IMG/VR virus record: IMGVR_UViG_3300037246_000876
Location: 1-49,666 of that record
Strand: one strand, 5' to 3'
Origin: a virus
DNA: 49,666 nucleotides
A program made the position numbers and the translations under genes. Positions 6,696 to 13,900 of the stretch are shown here, piece by piece. The stretch's first letter is position 1. Each line of letters opens with the position of its first letter. The notes beneath the pieces are model-generated. The model did no database searches and had not been told where the DNA came from. It worked only from the letters and a program-made list of their open reading frames with translations.

Positions 6696-6875
6696 CTATA
6701 TTTCTATTGGTTCATCATCCCATGTTAGGGTTTTACCTGTTAGTTTTTTGATCGACCCCTTGGATAGCTTCACATAGCTATGTCCCCTATAACAACACCA
6801 GCACCAATCAGTTTTCTCTGGGATATTCTCAAAAATCCACTCATTCCCATCTTTATCTACTGCTAACCATGCCAT
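6696..6875 (-). CDS. Small phage protein, 59 aa
   Basis: It begins MAWLAVDKDGNEWIFENIPE, a pattern common to short phage proteins, and has CWCC in the middle and an acidic end. Spacing to the next gene downstream is 3 bases. Function unknown. Confidence 0.65.
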   Translation of the reverse strand: MAWLAVDKDGNEWIFENIPEKTDWCWCCYRGHSYVKLSKGSIKKLTGKTLTWDDEPIEI

Positions 6876-6896
6876 AATTAAAAATATTACAAGTTA

Positions 6897-7040
6897 TTAC
6901 TTAATCAATAATTCAAAGAAGACAATTGACAAACACATACCTGACAAACACATAAACATCTTACCCCAAGTGCCATCAATCTTAATACCCATTGCAAGGC
7001 ATACCATCATTATTATTATAAACTTTACTACTGTGCCCAT
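6897..7040 (-). CDS. Small membrane protein, 47 aa
   Basis: Two hydrophobic stretches (VVKFIIIMMVCLAMGI and MFMCLSGMCLSIVFFELLI) predict one hairpin or two membrane segments. It is the first gene of the leftward set and starts about 29 nt from the divergent -7 box at 7070-7077. Function unknown. Confidence 0.6.
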   Translation of the reverse strand: MGTVVKFIIIMMVCLAMGIKIDGTWGKMFMCLSGMCLSIVFFELLIK

Positions 7041-7069
7041 ATCATTTATTTTTTTAATTAAACATACCA

Positions 7070-7143
7070 CAAATTTCGGGATAATCTTTTTACTAAACTA
7101 TGATATTTATCAGGTTTTTTGAGTTTTTAATGTTGTAGATTTG
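7070..7143. promoter_or_regulatory. Operator-promoter site 2, bidirectional
   Basis: The palindrome TGATATTTATCA (7101-7112) is flanked on both sides by -7-like boxes at exactly 23 bp: TAGATTTG on the plus strand (7136-7143) and GAAATTTG on the minus strand (7077-7070). Leaders to the first genes are 29 nt each way. The symmetrical spacing strongly suggests that one bound dimer serves both promoters. Confidence 0.75.
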
Positions 7144-7172
7144 TGTATATTAACGGCATAAAATTATATAAG

Positions 7173-7418
7173 ATGACAAACTATGATTTATTAAAAGCAT
7201 TTGAAGCCCTACCAAATGATGTTGAAAAATGGAAATGGGTTAAGGCTCACCAAATAACTGGAATTATAATCAAACTTGATAATGACGATACGTTTGGAAC
7301 GTTACCTGATCCAGACGATAAAGATGATGTGCTTATATTTCAGTTTAGTGACTATATTGGATATGGAGGTGTCGAAGAGTTATTGAAGGCTTATGGAATT
7401 AGATCAGAGGGTGTGTAA
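7173..7418 (+). CDS. Acidic phage protein, 81 aa
   Basis: The ATG at 7173 is chosen because the promoter box ends at 7143, which makes the earlier in-frame GTG at 7143 unusable. The product (MTNYDLLKAFEALPNDVEKWKWVK...) has an acidic stretch LPDPDDKDDV and ends near GYGGVEELLKAYGI; similar short proteins occur in other phages. A single-gene rightward unit that ends at the terminator at 7503. Function unknown. Confidence 0.75.
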   Translation: MTNYDLLKAFEALPNDVEKWKWVKAHQITGIIIKLDNDDTFGTLPDPDDKDDVLIFQFSDYIGYGGVEELLKAYGIRSEGV

Positions 7419-7502
7419 GTTTTTAATTACGTTTCCGTAAATATGATAAAATATTAATAGAAAGGAGATGTTATGAAATAGTTTAACGTAAATCACACAC
7501 AA

Positions 7503-7532
7503 GGAAAGCCGGACTAATAACCCGGCTTTTTT
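7503..7532. terminator. Bidirectional terminator
   Basis: AAAGCCGG, an 8-nt loop, then CCCGGCTTTTTT. With A-runs on one side and T-runs on the other it can end the rightward gene at 7173-7418 and the leftward tRNA transcript. Confidence 0.8.
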
Positions 7533-7535
7533 AGT

Positions 7536-7614
7536 TGGATAGAAGGGATTCGAACCCCTATAGCCTAAGCGACAGATTTACAGTCTGCTGATTTAACCAA
7601 TTTACCATCTATCC
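7536..7614 (-). tRNA. tRNA-Tyr(GTA)
   Basis: A complete class II cloverleaf: acceptor GGATAGA/TCTATCC, anticodon arm GCAGA-CTGTAAA-TCTGT giving anticodon GTA, a long variable arm, T-loop TTCGAAT and discriminator A. CCA is not encoded. Confidence 0.9.
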
Positions 7615-7620
7615 AGTATG

Positions 7621-7703
7621 CGGAAGGTAAAGGAATCGAACCCTCAACCGTAAAGTTGGTACGGTTTTCAAGACCGCTTAAGCACCATTGCTTACTACCT
7701 TCC
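7621..7703 (-). tRNA. tRNA-Ser(TGA)
   Basis: Acceptor GGAAGGT/ACCTTCC, anticodon arm GCGGT-CTTGAAA-ACCGT giving TGA, a long variable arm as expected for serine, T-loop TTCGATT and discriminator G. Confidence 0.9.
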
Positions 7704-7709
7704 ATTTAG

Positions 7710-7783
7710 AGGTGATAATTGGATTCGAACCAATGACTTTCAGGGTTGCAACCATCTACCTTAGACCACTCAGACATATCACC
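7710..7783 (-). tRNA. tRNA, probably Cys(GCA), with weak anticodon stem
   Basis: The acceptor (GGTGATA/TATCACC) and T-arm (TTGG-TTCGAAT-CCAA) are sound, and the D-arm resembles bacterial tRNA-Cys. The anticodon loop TTGCAAC gives GCA, but the proposed stem GATGG/CCTGA pairs only at its two inner positions. It may be a degenerate tRNA, or its identity may differ. Confidence 0.65.
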
Positions 7784-7787
7784 ATTG

Positions 7788-7875
7788 CGGAAGACAAGAG
7801 AATTGAACTCTCACCGCCATTATAGCGGACCTGTTTAGCAGACAAGCGCAACGAACCAATATTTGCCTATCTTCC
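7788..7875 (-). tRNA. tRNA-Ser(GCT)
   Basis: Acceptor GGAAGAT/GTCTTCC, anticodon arm CTTGT-CTGCTAA-ACAGG giving GCT, a long variable arm (CCGC/GCGG) and discriminator G. With the TGA isoacceptor it covers two serine codon boxes. Confidence 0.9.
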
Positions 7876-7880
7876 GTTTG

Positions 7881-7954
7881 TACTCCGAGTCGGACTTGAA
7901 CCGACAACTCTCAGGTCTTAAACCTGATGCCTCTACCAATTGGGCTACCGGAGC
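7881..7954 (-). tRNA. tRNA with anticodon TAA (Leu) in a class I body
   Basis: Acceptor GCTCCGG/TCGGAGT, D-arm, anticodon arm TCAGG-TTTAAGA-CCTGA giving TAA, T-arm GTCGG-TTCAAGT-CCGAC and discriminator A. The anticodon reads UUA (Leu), but the variable loop is short (about 5 nt), whereas bacterial tRNA-Leu normally has a long variable arm. Fold and anticodon are clear; the charged amino acid is less certain. Confidence 0.85.
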
Positions 7955-7956
7955 AA

Positions 7957-7993
7957 ATAAAAAAAAGCCTCCCGAAACTAATCAAGAGGCTTT
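7957..7993 (-). terminator. Terminator of the leftward late transcript
   Basis: On the minus strand AAAGCCTC, a 14-nt loop, then GAGGCTTT followed by a T-run. It lies after the last late gene (ending at 8134) and before the tRNA cluster, so the tRNAs either come from read-through or have their own promoter. Confidence 0.75.
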
Positions 7994-8133
7994 AAAATAT
8001 CTTTATTTTGTATAATTTAAACAATACAATGCCTCTTGTTATTTATTGATAAATAACTTAAACAAGACGAGTTGTATGTGTTTACTGTTTTCATATAATA
8101 CAAATGGATATATTTTTATCCGATAAAGCAATT

Positions 8134-8766
8134 CTACTTAACCTTCTTATACTTCACCACTTCAACGGTTCCGCAATCACTTTTTGCAATCATATTGTTT
8201 TCTTTCTTTCCGATTCTTAATCCAAACAATAGTTTTACCGGCTTTCTTCTGGTATAGTCAAGTATTGAAATATTTGTTTTAAATCCTGGATTAATTACAT
8301 TCAAATGGAACTTGTCATCAAACAGCATTGAGGCAGTAAAATAGATGCATCCATTATTAAACTCGTAGTTTCTTTTAATTACCTTCTTTTCGGGCTGAAT
8401 TACGTCCGTATTTGAACTATCTGCTACAGTGATGTATATTGTGTCAACTTCTGGTTTAAGCTCCGTTATTTGAATGCTTTTGTATCTTAGTATTATGTTT
8501 TCAGCTTCATTTAGATTACGATCTTTTATGTTGTATTCGTCCTGGAGGCTGGCGATTTTTGCTAATTGCTTATCGCTATTCTCTTTCTTTAACTTTTTGA
8601 GCTCTGATAATGTAAGATTGACAACACGAATAGAATCATTTGCAGATATGTAGTTGTCCGACATTCTTACATAGGCCTTGTGTTTGTTCCGGTAGCTTCT
8701 ATACAATACGGTATTACCTATAATTGACAGTATAAAAAGTATTGCTAAAACTGTTTTGAGTTTCAT
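8134..8766 (-). CDS. Membrane-anchored coiled-coil protein, possible inner-membrane spanin
   Basis: A 210-residue protein with an N-terminal membrane segment (residues about 5-22, VLAILFILSIIGNTVLY), a helical charged region (about 45-95) and a C-terminal domain likely outside the cytoplasm. Type and position at the end of the late operon after the lysis genes fit an Rz-like spanin, but the C-terminal part is longer than usual and no spanin motif is visible. Spanin is an inference. Confidence 0.55.
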   Translation of the reverse strand: MKLKTVLAILFILSIIGNTVLYRSYRNKHKAYVRMSDNYISANDSIRVVNLTLSELKKLKKENSDKQLAKIASLQDEYNIKDRNLNEAENIILRYKSIQITELKPEVDTIYITVADSSNTDVIQPEKKVIKRNYEFNNGCIYFTASMLFDDKFHLNVINPGFKTNISILDYTRRKPVKLLFGLRIGKKENNMIAKSDCGTVEVVKYKKVK

Positions 8767-8907
8767 ATTTTTAAGTTTTAATTATTTATAATGATTCAAT
8801 ATAGGTAAACATTTTGTAATGATTATAATTAATTATTAACCAAATGCTTAATCCTAAACTCTGAATTTCATTATGTTATGTTTTTATAAATTAACAAATG
8901 TTTACAT

Positions 8908-8991
8908 TTATATAAACTTTGTTAAATATATTATTGCTAATGTTCCCAAAACTATCATGAATAACCACCATTGGATATCATGCTTTCTCAT
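8908..8991 (-). CDS. Small membrane protein, 27 aa
   Basis: It begins MRKHDIQWWLFMIVLGTLAI and is one membrane segment with short charged ends. Its ATG overlaps the stop of the 62-residue gene (TAATG), a coupled junction. The 141 bases beyond it (8767-8907) are AT-rich and hold no gene; they probably contain the leader of the 210-residue gene. Confidence 0.5.
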   Translation of the reverse strand: MRKHDIQWWLFMIVLGTLAIIYLTKFI

Positions 8992-9179
8992 TATTCTGAA
9001 AAGAAGTTTGTAAGAAACTTCCCTAATACCCCTATGCCTAAACTAATATATGCCAGTACATCATTTCCAGATGCTATTGAGGCACTTGTTATTGTTGTTG
9101 ATACTGCTAATAGTCCATCACCTAAACGCCTCATATTTTTTGGCGTTGGCTTCATGTAATTTCTTTGTGAAAAATTCAT
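8991..9179 (-). CDS. Small membrane protein, holin candidate, 62 aa
   Basis: A charged N-terminus is followed by two hydrophobic stretches (GLLAVSTTITSASIASG and VLAYISLGIGVLGKFLTNFF). An alternative start is Met9 (MKPTPKNMRR). It lies directly downstream of the DUF5675 lysis-type gene, and the size, topology and position fit a holin. No holin family motif is identifiable. Confidence 0.55.
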   Translation of the reverse strand: MNFSQRNYMKPTPKNMRRLGDGLLAVSTTITSASIASGNDVLAYISLGIGVLGKFLTNFFSE

Positions 9180-9194
9180 ATCATTTATTTTAAA

Positions 9195-9593
9195 TTAACT
9201 TGATATTGTTAATGTATATTTATCCGTCAATGCTTCTAATTCTTTTCTTGTTCTTACTGAGTCAGTAACATCTACTAATCCGTCTTTGTTTATATCAACT
9301 AAATTTAACCCTATTAATTGACACCCTAAAGTATCGGTTAAATAGTTTCCGTTGTGCTGTAAAATATCGGTTCTGCTTGGTACGTTTAGGACATGAAAGC
9401 AATTGCCATATGTGGGTGATATGCTTTTTTCAACTTCATATTCTCCTTCTGGAATACAGCTTATGAAAGGTTCGTTATTTATATTTGGAGGCTCTAACAT
9501 GTGACATTTAAATATTAATTTGTCACCATCGAACATGTGAAATATGCCTGTCGTTTGATGTAGTCCATATGTGCGAAGTAATGTTGCTTTCAT
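9195..9593 (-). CDS. DUF5675 family protein, probable lysis enzyme
   Basis: A 132-residue protein with the DUF5675 pattern: LEPPNINNEP, SCIPEGEYEVE, YGNCFHVLNVPSRTDILQHN, then DTLGCQLIG. Cys and His residues (Cys46, His83, Cys99 approx.) recall L,D-endopeptidase-like active sites, but the reaction is not settled for this family. After the GC motif there is DINKDGLVDVTDS, a calcium-loop sequence like that of dockerin repeats. It overlaps the upstream membrane-protein gene by 4 bases in a lysis block. Confidence 0.75.
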   Translation of the reverse strand: MKATLLRTYGLHQTTGIFHMFDGDKLIFKCHMLEPPNINNEPFISCIPEGEYEVEKSISPTYGNCFHVLNVPSRTDILQHNGNYLTDTLGCQLIGLNLVDINKDGLVDVTDSVRTRKELEALTDKYTLTISS

Positions 9594-9919
9594 TGTTTAA
9601 GTAGCTTTATATAATCTTTCAGATCTTGGAATCTAGTATCTTGGCTTGCACTAAATGTTTCAAATTTACCATCAAAATATTTTTCTAATTTTTCTAATTT
9701 ATCATCTTCTGCATCTGCATGGGTTTTTATTGCATCATCAGTGTGCTTTATTGCTATATCATGATATTTATCAACATAAATTGTTGATGCTGCGTTTTCA
9801 ATTTTAGTTTCTTTTTTGATATACCCGCTAGCGGTAACCGTTGCGGCAAAAGCAAACATAGCAGATATAAAAGTCATTAATAAATAGACTTTCCAGTTTT
9901 CCTTAAGATTGTCACCCAT
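9590..9919 (-). CDS. Membrane protein with coiled-coil tail, 109 aa
   Basis: It has an N-terminal membrane segment (YLLMTFISAMFAFAATVTA, residues about 12-30) and a long charged helical tail rich in Asp, Lys and Glu. Such proteins occur beside lysis enzymes in phages of Bacteroidota and could be a holin or a spanin-related component. It overlaps genes on both sides. Confidence 0.65.
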   Translation of the reverse strand: MGDNLKENWKVYLLMTFISAMFAFAATVTASGYIKKETKIENAASTIYVDKYHDIAIKHTDDAIKTHADAEDDKLEKLEKYFDGKFETFSASQDTRFQDLKDYIKLLKQ

Positions 9920-10263
9920 TTTTTATAATTTTTTAAACACAACCCCATAAATGCAAACAATGTATATCCTGCAAATACATATCCAGAAAGTTTGCTATCT
10001 ACACTCACCATATATTTTTCATAACTTAGATTGCATAAACTTAATTCATATCCAGCCCTTGCAAACAATATTAAAGATGCTATAATGTAAAATATTCTCG
10101 ATAACTTACTACTACCGATAATATCATCAATCGATATGGTTCCTAACGCAATGAATATAGAAGAAAACCAAAAGATACTCCACCCAATATTTTGGGGCGG
10201 AGCTTTGACATCAAATAAAAACCATGCAAATAATAGGTATATAAAGCCTATGAATTTAAACAT
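9877..10263 (-). CDS. Polytopic membrane protein, 128 aa
   Basis: Four predicted membrane segments are visible: FIGFIYLLFAWFLF, SIFWFSSIFIALGTI, IFYIIASLILFARAG and YVFAGYTLFAFMGLCL. The start MFKFIGF at 10263 is preferred over an upstream in-frame lysine-rich extension to 10314, because it overlaps the stop of the 35-residue gene. It overlaps the following gene by 43 bases. Probably part of the lysis or membrane block. Confidence 0.65.
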   Translation of the reverse strand: MFKFIGFIYLLFAWFLFDVKAPPQNIGWSIFWFSSIFIALGTISIDDIIGSSKLSRIFYIIASLILFARAGYELSLCNLSYEKYMVSVDSKLSGYVFAGYTLFAFMGLCLKNYKKWVTILRKTGKSIY

Positions 10264-10363
10264 CTTTTTCTTTTTTGTCTTTCTTTTCTTTTTCAACAGT
10301 TTCGACAGTTTCAACTACTGTTTTTTCGTCTCCATCTGTTGGTTTTTCTGGATGTGTTGGCAT
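10256..10363 (-). CDS. Low-complexity charged peptide, 35 aa
   Basis: The frame reads MPTHPEKPTDGDEKTVVETV and ends in a Lys/Glu/Asp-rich tail. Its end overlaps the start of the four-segment membrane protein. Position in a packed leftward operon supports it; composition is simple and function unknown. Confidence 0.45.
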   Translation of the reverse strand: MPTHPEKPTDGDEKTVVETVETVEKEKKDKKEKDV

Positions 10364-10390
10364 AATAATAAATTTAAAAATTAAACAATA

Positions 10391-10507
10391 TCATAAAGAT
10401 AACCGTTTTTTCTTAATCTCCTTAACTCGCAATACGATAAACCAAATTATTCCGGGTGAAAATAATATTGCCGCTAATACTAATGTTTCAATAACAAACT
10501 TTTCCAT
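10391..10507 (-). CDS. Small membrane protein, 38 aa
   Basis: A single membrane segment (FVIETLVLAAILFSPGIIWF...) with a basic C-terminus KEIKKKRLSL. It lies between the 137-residue exported protein and the charged peptide on the same strand. A phage membrane peptide of unknown role. Confidence 0.55.
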   Translation of the reverse strand: MEKFVIETLVLAAILFSPGIIWFIVLRVKEIKKKRLSL

Positions 10508-10538
10508 AATTTTTTATGTCAAGTTACGATAATTTATA

Positions 10539-10952
10539 TTAAAGACCTAAAGCGTCTAATAGCTTTTGCTCTTGAATCTTACGCAATTCAATATCATTAA
10601 GTTCATCCTGTATCGTATTGTATCGTTGTTTCAGCTTATTTAACCGGCTAACTTTAGATACAGAGTCCACTTCTGCATTATTTTTGATAGATATATATTG
10701 AGCTCTTAACGGAACAATTGCATCCTCACAGTTTACTGAGTCCTGAACTAAATTCGCAATTTTAATAGATACCTGACCCGGTGTTGATACTCCGTTTTGT
10801 CGATATACTTTTTTAGTATATTTCTGATAATGGATATAGTCACTACCATCAATAGTGGATACTGAATCAAAAACATTTAAGTATTCTCTTTTCTGTTGAG
10901 CCTGGGAGCCTAGCACCCAAAACATCATAATTATTATAATTGTGTTTTTCAT
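10539..10952 (-). CDS. Exported coiled-coil protein, 137 aa
   Basis: It has an N-terminal signal peptide (MKNTIIIIMMFWVLGSQAQQ, probable cleavage after AQA/SQA), then a mature part with Cys103 and a C-terminal coiled coil. It lies 7 bases downstream of the large fibre gene, which also begins with a signal-like sequence, so both may act outside the cytoplasm or at the fibre tip. No family recognised. Confidence 0.65.
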   Translation of the reverse strand: MKNTIIIIMMFWVLGSQAQQKREYLNVFDSVSTIDGSDYIHYQKYTKKVYRQNGVSTPGQVSIKIANLVQDSVNCEDAIVPLRAQYISIKNNAEVDSVSKVSRLNKLKQRYNTIQDELNDIELRKIQEQKLLDALGL

Positions 10953-10959
10953 AGTCTTT

Positions 10960-13900
10960 TTATCTTCCGATCATATACCAATTAGTGCCATCTGATTGTA
11001 TTGATATTATAGATCCTGTTGGTATACTGGTAGATGCCACTCCTACCTGATTAATGTAGCTCGTTATTGTGGCGATTGATGCCTGATTAGTTATATTATA
11101 AATCCTACCTGTTGCAGATACTGCGCTAGGTAGCGTAATAGTTACTGTTGCGCCTCCTGTTATTATTAGAGAGTAATCAGTTGCATCAAGAGTAGTGCTT
11201 GCGGTGGTTATTCTTATTTGGGCAGCAACCGCTCGCTCCATTTTAAATTCCTCAAATACACTTACAGAAACCCCATCATTAAAATCCATCATTAAATTGT
11301 CTGGTCCCGTATCTCCTGTAAAAATACCAAAATCCCCTTCTCCTATATTCTTAAGTTCGAGGTAGCCATCAACCTCATTGGTCAGTATCAATTTTTCATT
11401 GAACCCAGTAATTTTTACACTTCCTTCAATTTCCAATGTATCCCCGTCGTATGTTAATTCGCTCTCAGCAACAATAGCACTTGTTCCATTCCCCGTAAGA
11501 AGGGAATTTGACGTTAATGTTGAGTTTCCTGTTCCTCCACTTGCAACATCTAATCCTGATATTGAAATGGACGTGTGCGTATGTCCGGGATTTGCTTCTG
11601 ATGTTACATTGCCTCCTGTTATTATTCCTGTCACATCTACACCGCCAGCATTAACTTCCATTACAAGTGTTCCTCCATTGACGGCCATTGAGCCATATCT
11701 AAACCTAGCGATAGTATTTGTACTAGAAGTACTAACCGCCCCTTGCTGAACATGAAGAGCAGGAGCAGTAACAAAATTTCTAGCCAGTAGATTATAATCG
11801 ACATTATCTGAATTAGACCTAAAAGCGTCAGCCGTTAAGATACCTCCGAATGTTCCACCACCCGATAAATCAAGCGATGTTGCCCATGTTGCGTCTGCTG
11901 TTATTCCTGCGCCCGTTAGGATAGTGTTTAACGCCCCTAAGCTGCCAACTTTGAAAGGATTTAGCTTTAGTTCGGTTCCTCCTATTTTGTAAATTCCTGA
12001 TAAATCCAAATCCCCATTAAAATAACCATCTCCATCGACTCCGAATAGCTCTGAACCTACGGGGACATTTAATCCTACCAATACGACACCATTATTTCTA
12101 ATAACAATTCGGCTTTCTAAATTAGTTTTATCATATATTGAGAATCCATTAGAAGAAACACCAGGAACTCCTGCAATTATCATATATTCTTCATTTGCTG
12201 TTGTGTTCTCTACCATAAATCCTTTAGTGTTAGTCACTACACCAGAGTTTAATGCCTTTACTAATCCTGCAAATATGTTATCCCCTATTCCGTCAACGTT
12301 TATTACTTCATCTACGGTTAGGGTGCCTGTTAAAGTTGTATTTCCAGTATTGTCAATTGATAGCCTTTCTTCCTCTGTTTCATCACCCGATGCGGTAAAT
12401 ATTCCAAATCTAAATGTTTTGCCAGTCGCACTCTCCGAGATAATTTTGATTGCCGCTGGCTTATGTTGTGCGCCCGAAGATACGTCATTGGTTCGAAATA
12501 ATATCTCATTCTGAACATTTCCTGTGGTAGCAGCCTCCCCCTCATCTTCAAACCTTAATGTTTTACCCAGAATTATCAATGAATCTCCTGATATTACCGC
12601 ATCATTCCCAATATTAACAGTACTAGACCCAGAGCCAATATTAATATCAGTTGCATTTGATGTGTATAGGCTTGCTGTTGCTGATGTGGTTGTTAGATTA
12701 CCACTATTTGCTGCTATGTCACCAGCAACTGTAAATTTCCCATCTAAAGTAGCATTCAATATTCCTGTGCCTGAATTAAACATATTGAATGTTCTGTCAG
12801 CAGTTGAGTTTATATCTAACTCTGGATTAGCAGCATTATTACGCAGTGTTGTTGTAGCGTTTCCTGCACTTGTGAATAAAGTTATCTCTCCTGTTGTTGT
12901 TGCGGATTCTCCAACATTAATCACGCCTCCATCAACATCCATATTCCCAACCGTCATATCCTGAGCAGAAGTATTTCCATTAGTTAAAACATCATCTAAT
13001 GTCGGATTTGCAGATGATGTATTAGCCACGACTTCATCAAATTTTGCTTTACTCATTACACCCGCCCTGGATGTTGATGCAGGTTGTAAAGTTGCATTAG
13101 TACCGTCACTTGAATTAACATCAACGGTTGTAGTGGTAGTTGTTCCTTCGCTTAGATTAGTAGTAACATTACTTACTTTTGCATTATTCGTCTCTATATT
13201 TGAAACTAATGTCGAGGTCATGTATCCGGTTTGTGCATTCGTAGCAGCCCTATTGCTGATATCCTGTCCTATGATGGACATTCCTCCTGTAGTGGCGGAT
13301 GCGTTCAGTGTAACGTCTCCTGTGTTGGTGTTGGCTAGGTTGTTTCCTGTGATATCTCCAGCAGCAACCAGATCATTGCCTATATTTACTGTGCTAGATG
13401 CCTTCCCTATATTAATAGTAGTTGGGGTCACGGCGAATAAATTACCTGTTGCGGCAGATGTTAATATATTACCATCTTGTACACGTAAATTCCCATTAAT
13501 ATCAAATTTTGCAGAAGGGTTAATCTCATCAACGCCAATATTTCCTGCATTATCAAAAAACATTCTATTACTATTAGTACCCCCTACATCTATAACTAAG
13601 TCACCTCCGGCTGTACCTCTTATTCCTTCAAATGTGCTTCTAAAATAAATGCCTTTTGTTGTTTGTAGTTGGATGTCTCCACCTATCGTTGCTCCGTTAG
13701 TTACTGAGAGGGAATCAGTTAATGTCCAACCAGTAACGGTCATATTTCCGCTTCCATCAACTTCAACATTTTTATATTCTAAATTAGCCTCGCCGCTACC
13801 AACCCCTATGAGCTTATTCGCTGAACCTGCTTTAGACGCTGGTGTATCCGTCAATCCATCCCATGTCCCTGCCACTCCTGCGCTGCCTCCTCCGCCAGCA

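Noticed and set aside
10136-10532. Rightward frames opposite the small membrane-protein genes
   Set aside because: Phe- and Asn-rich shadows of Lys/Glu-rich leftward genes.
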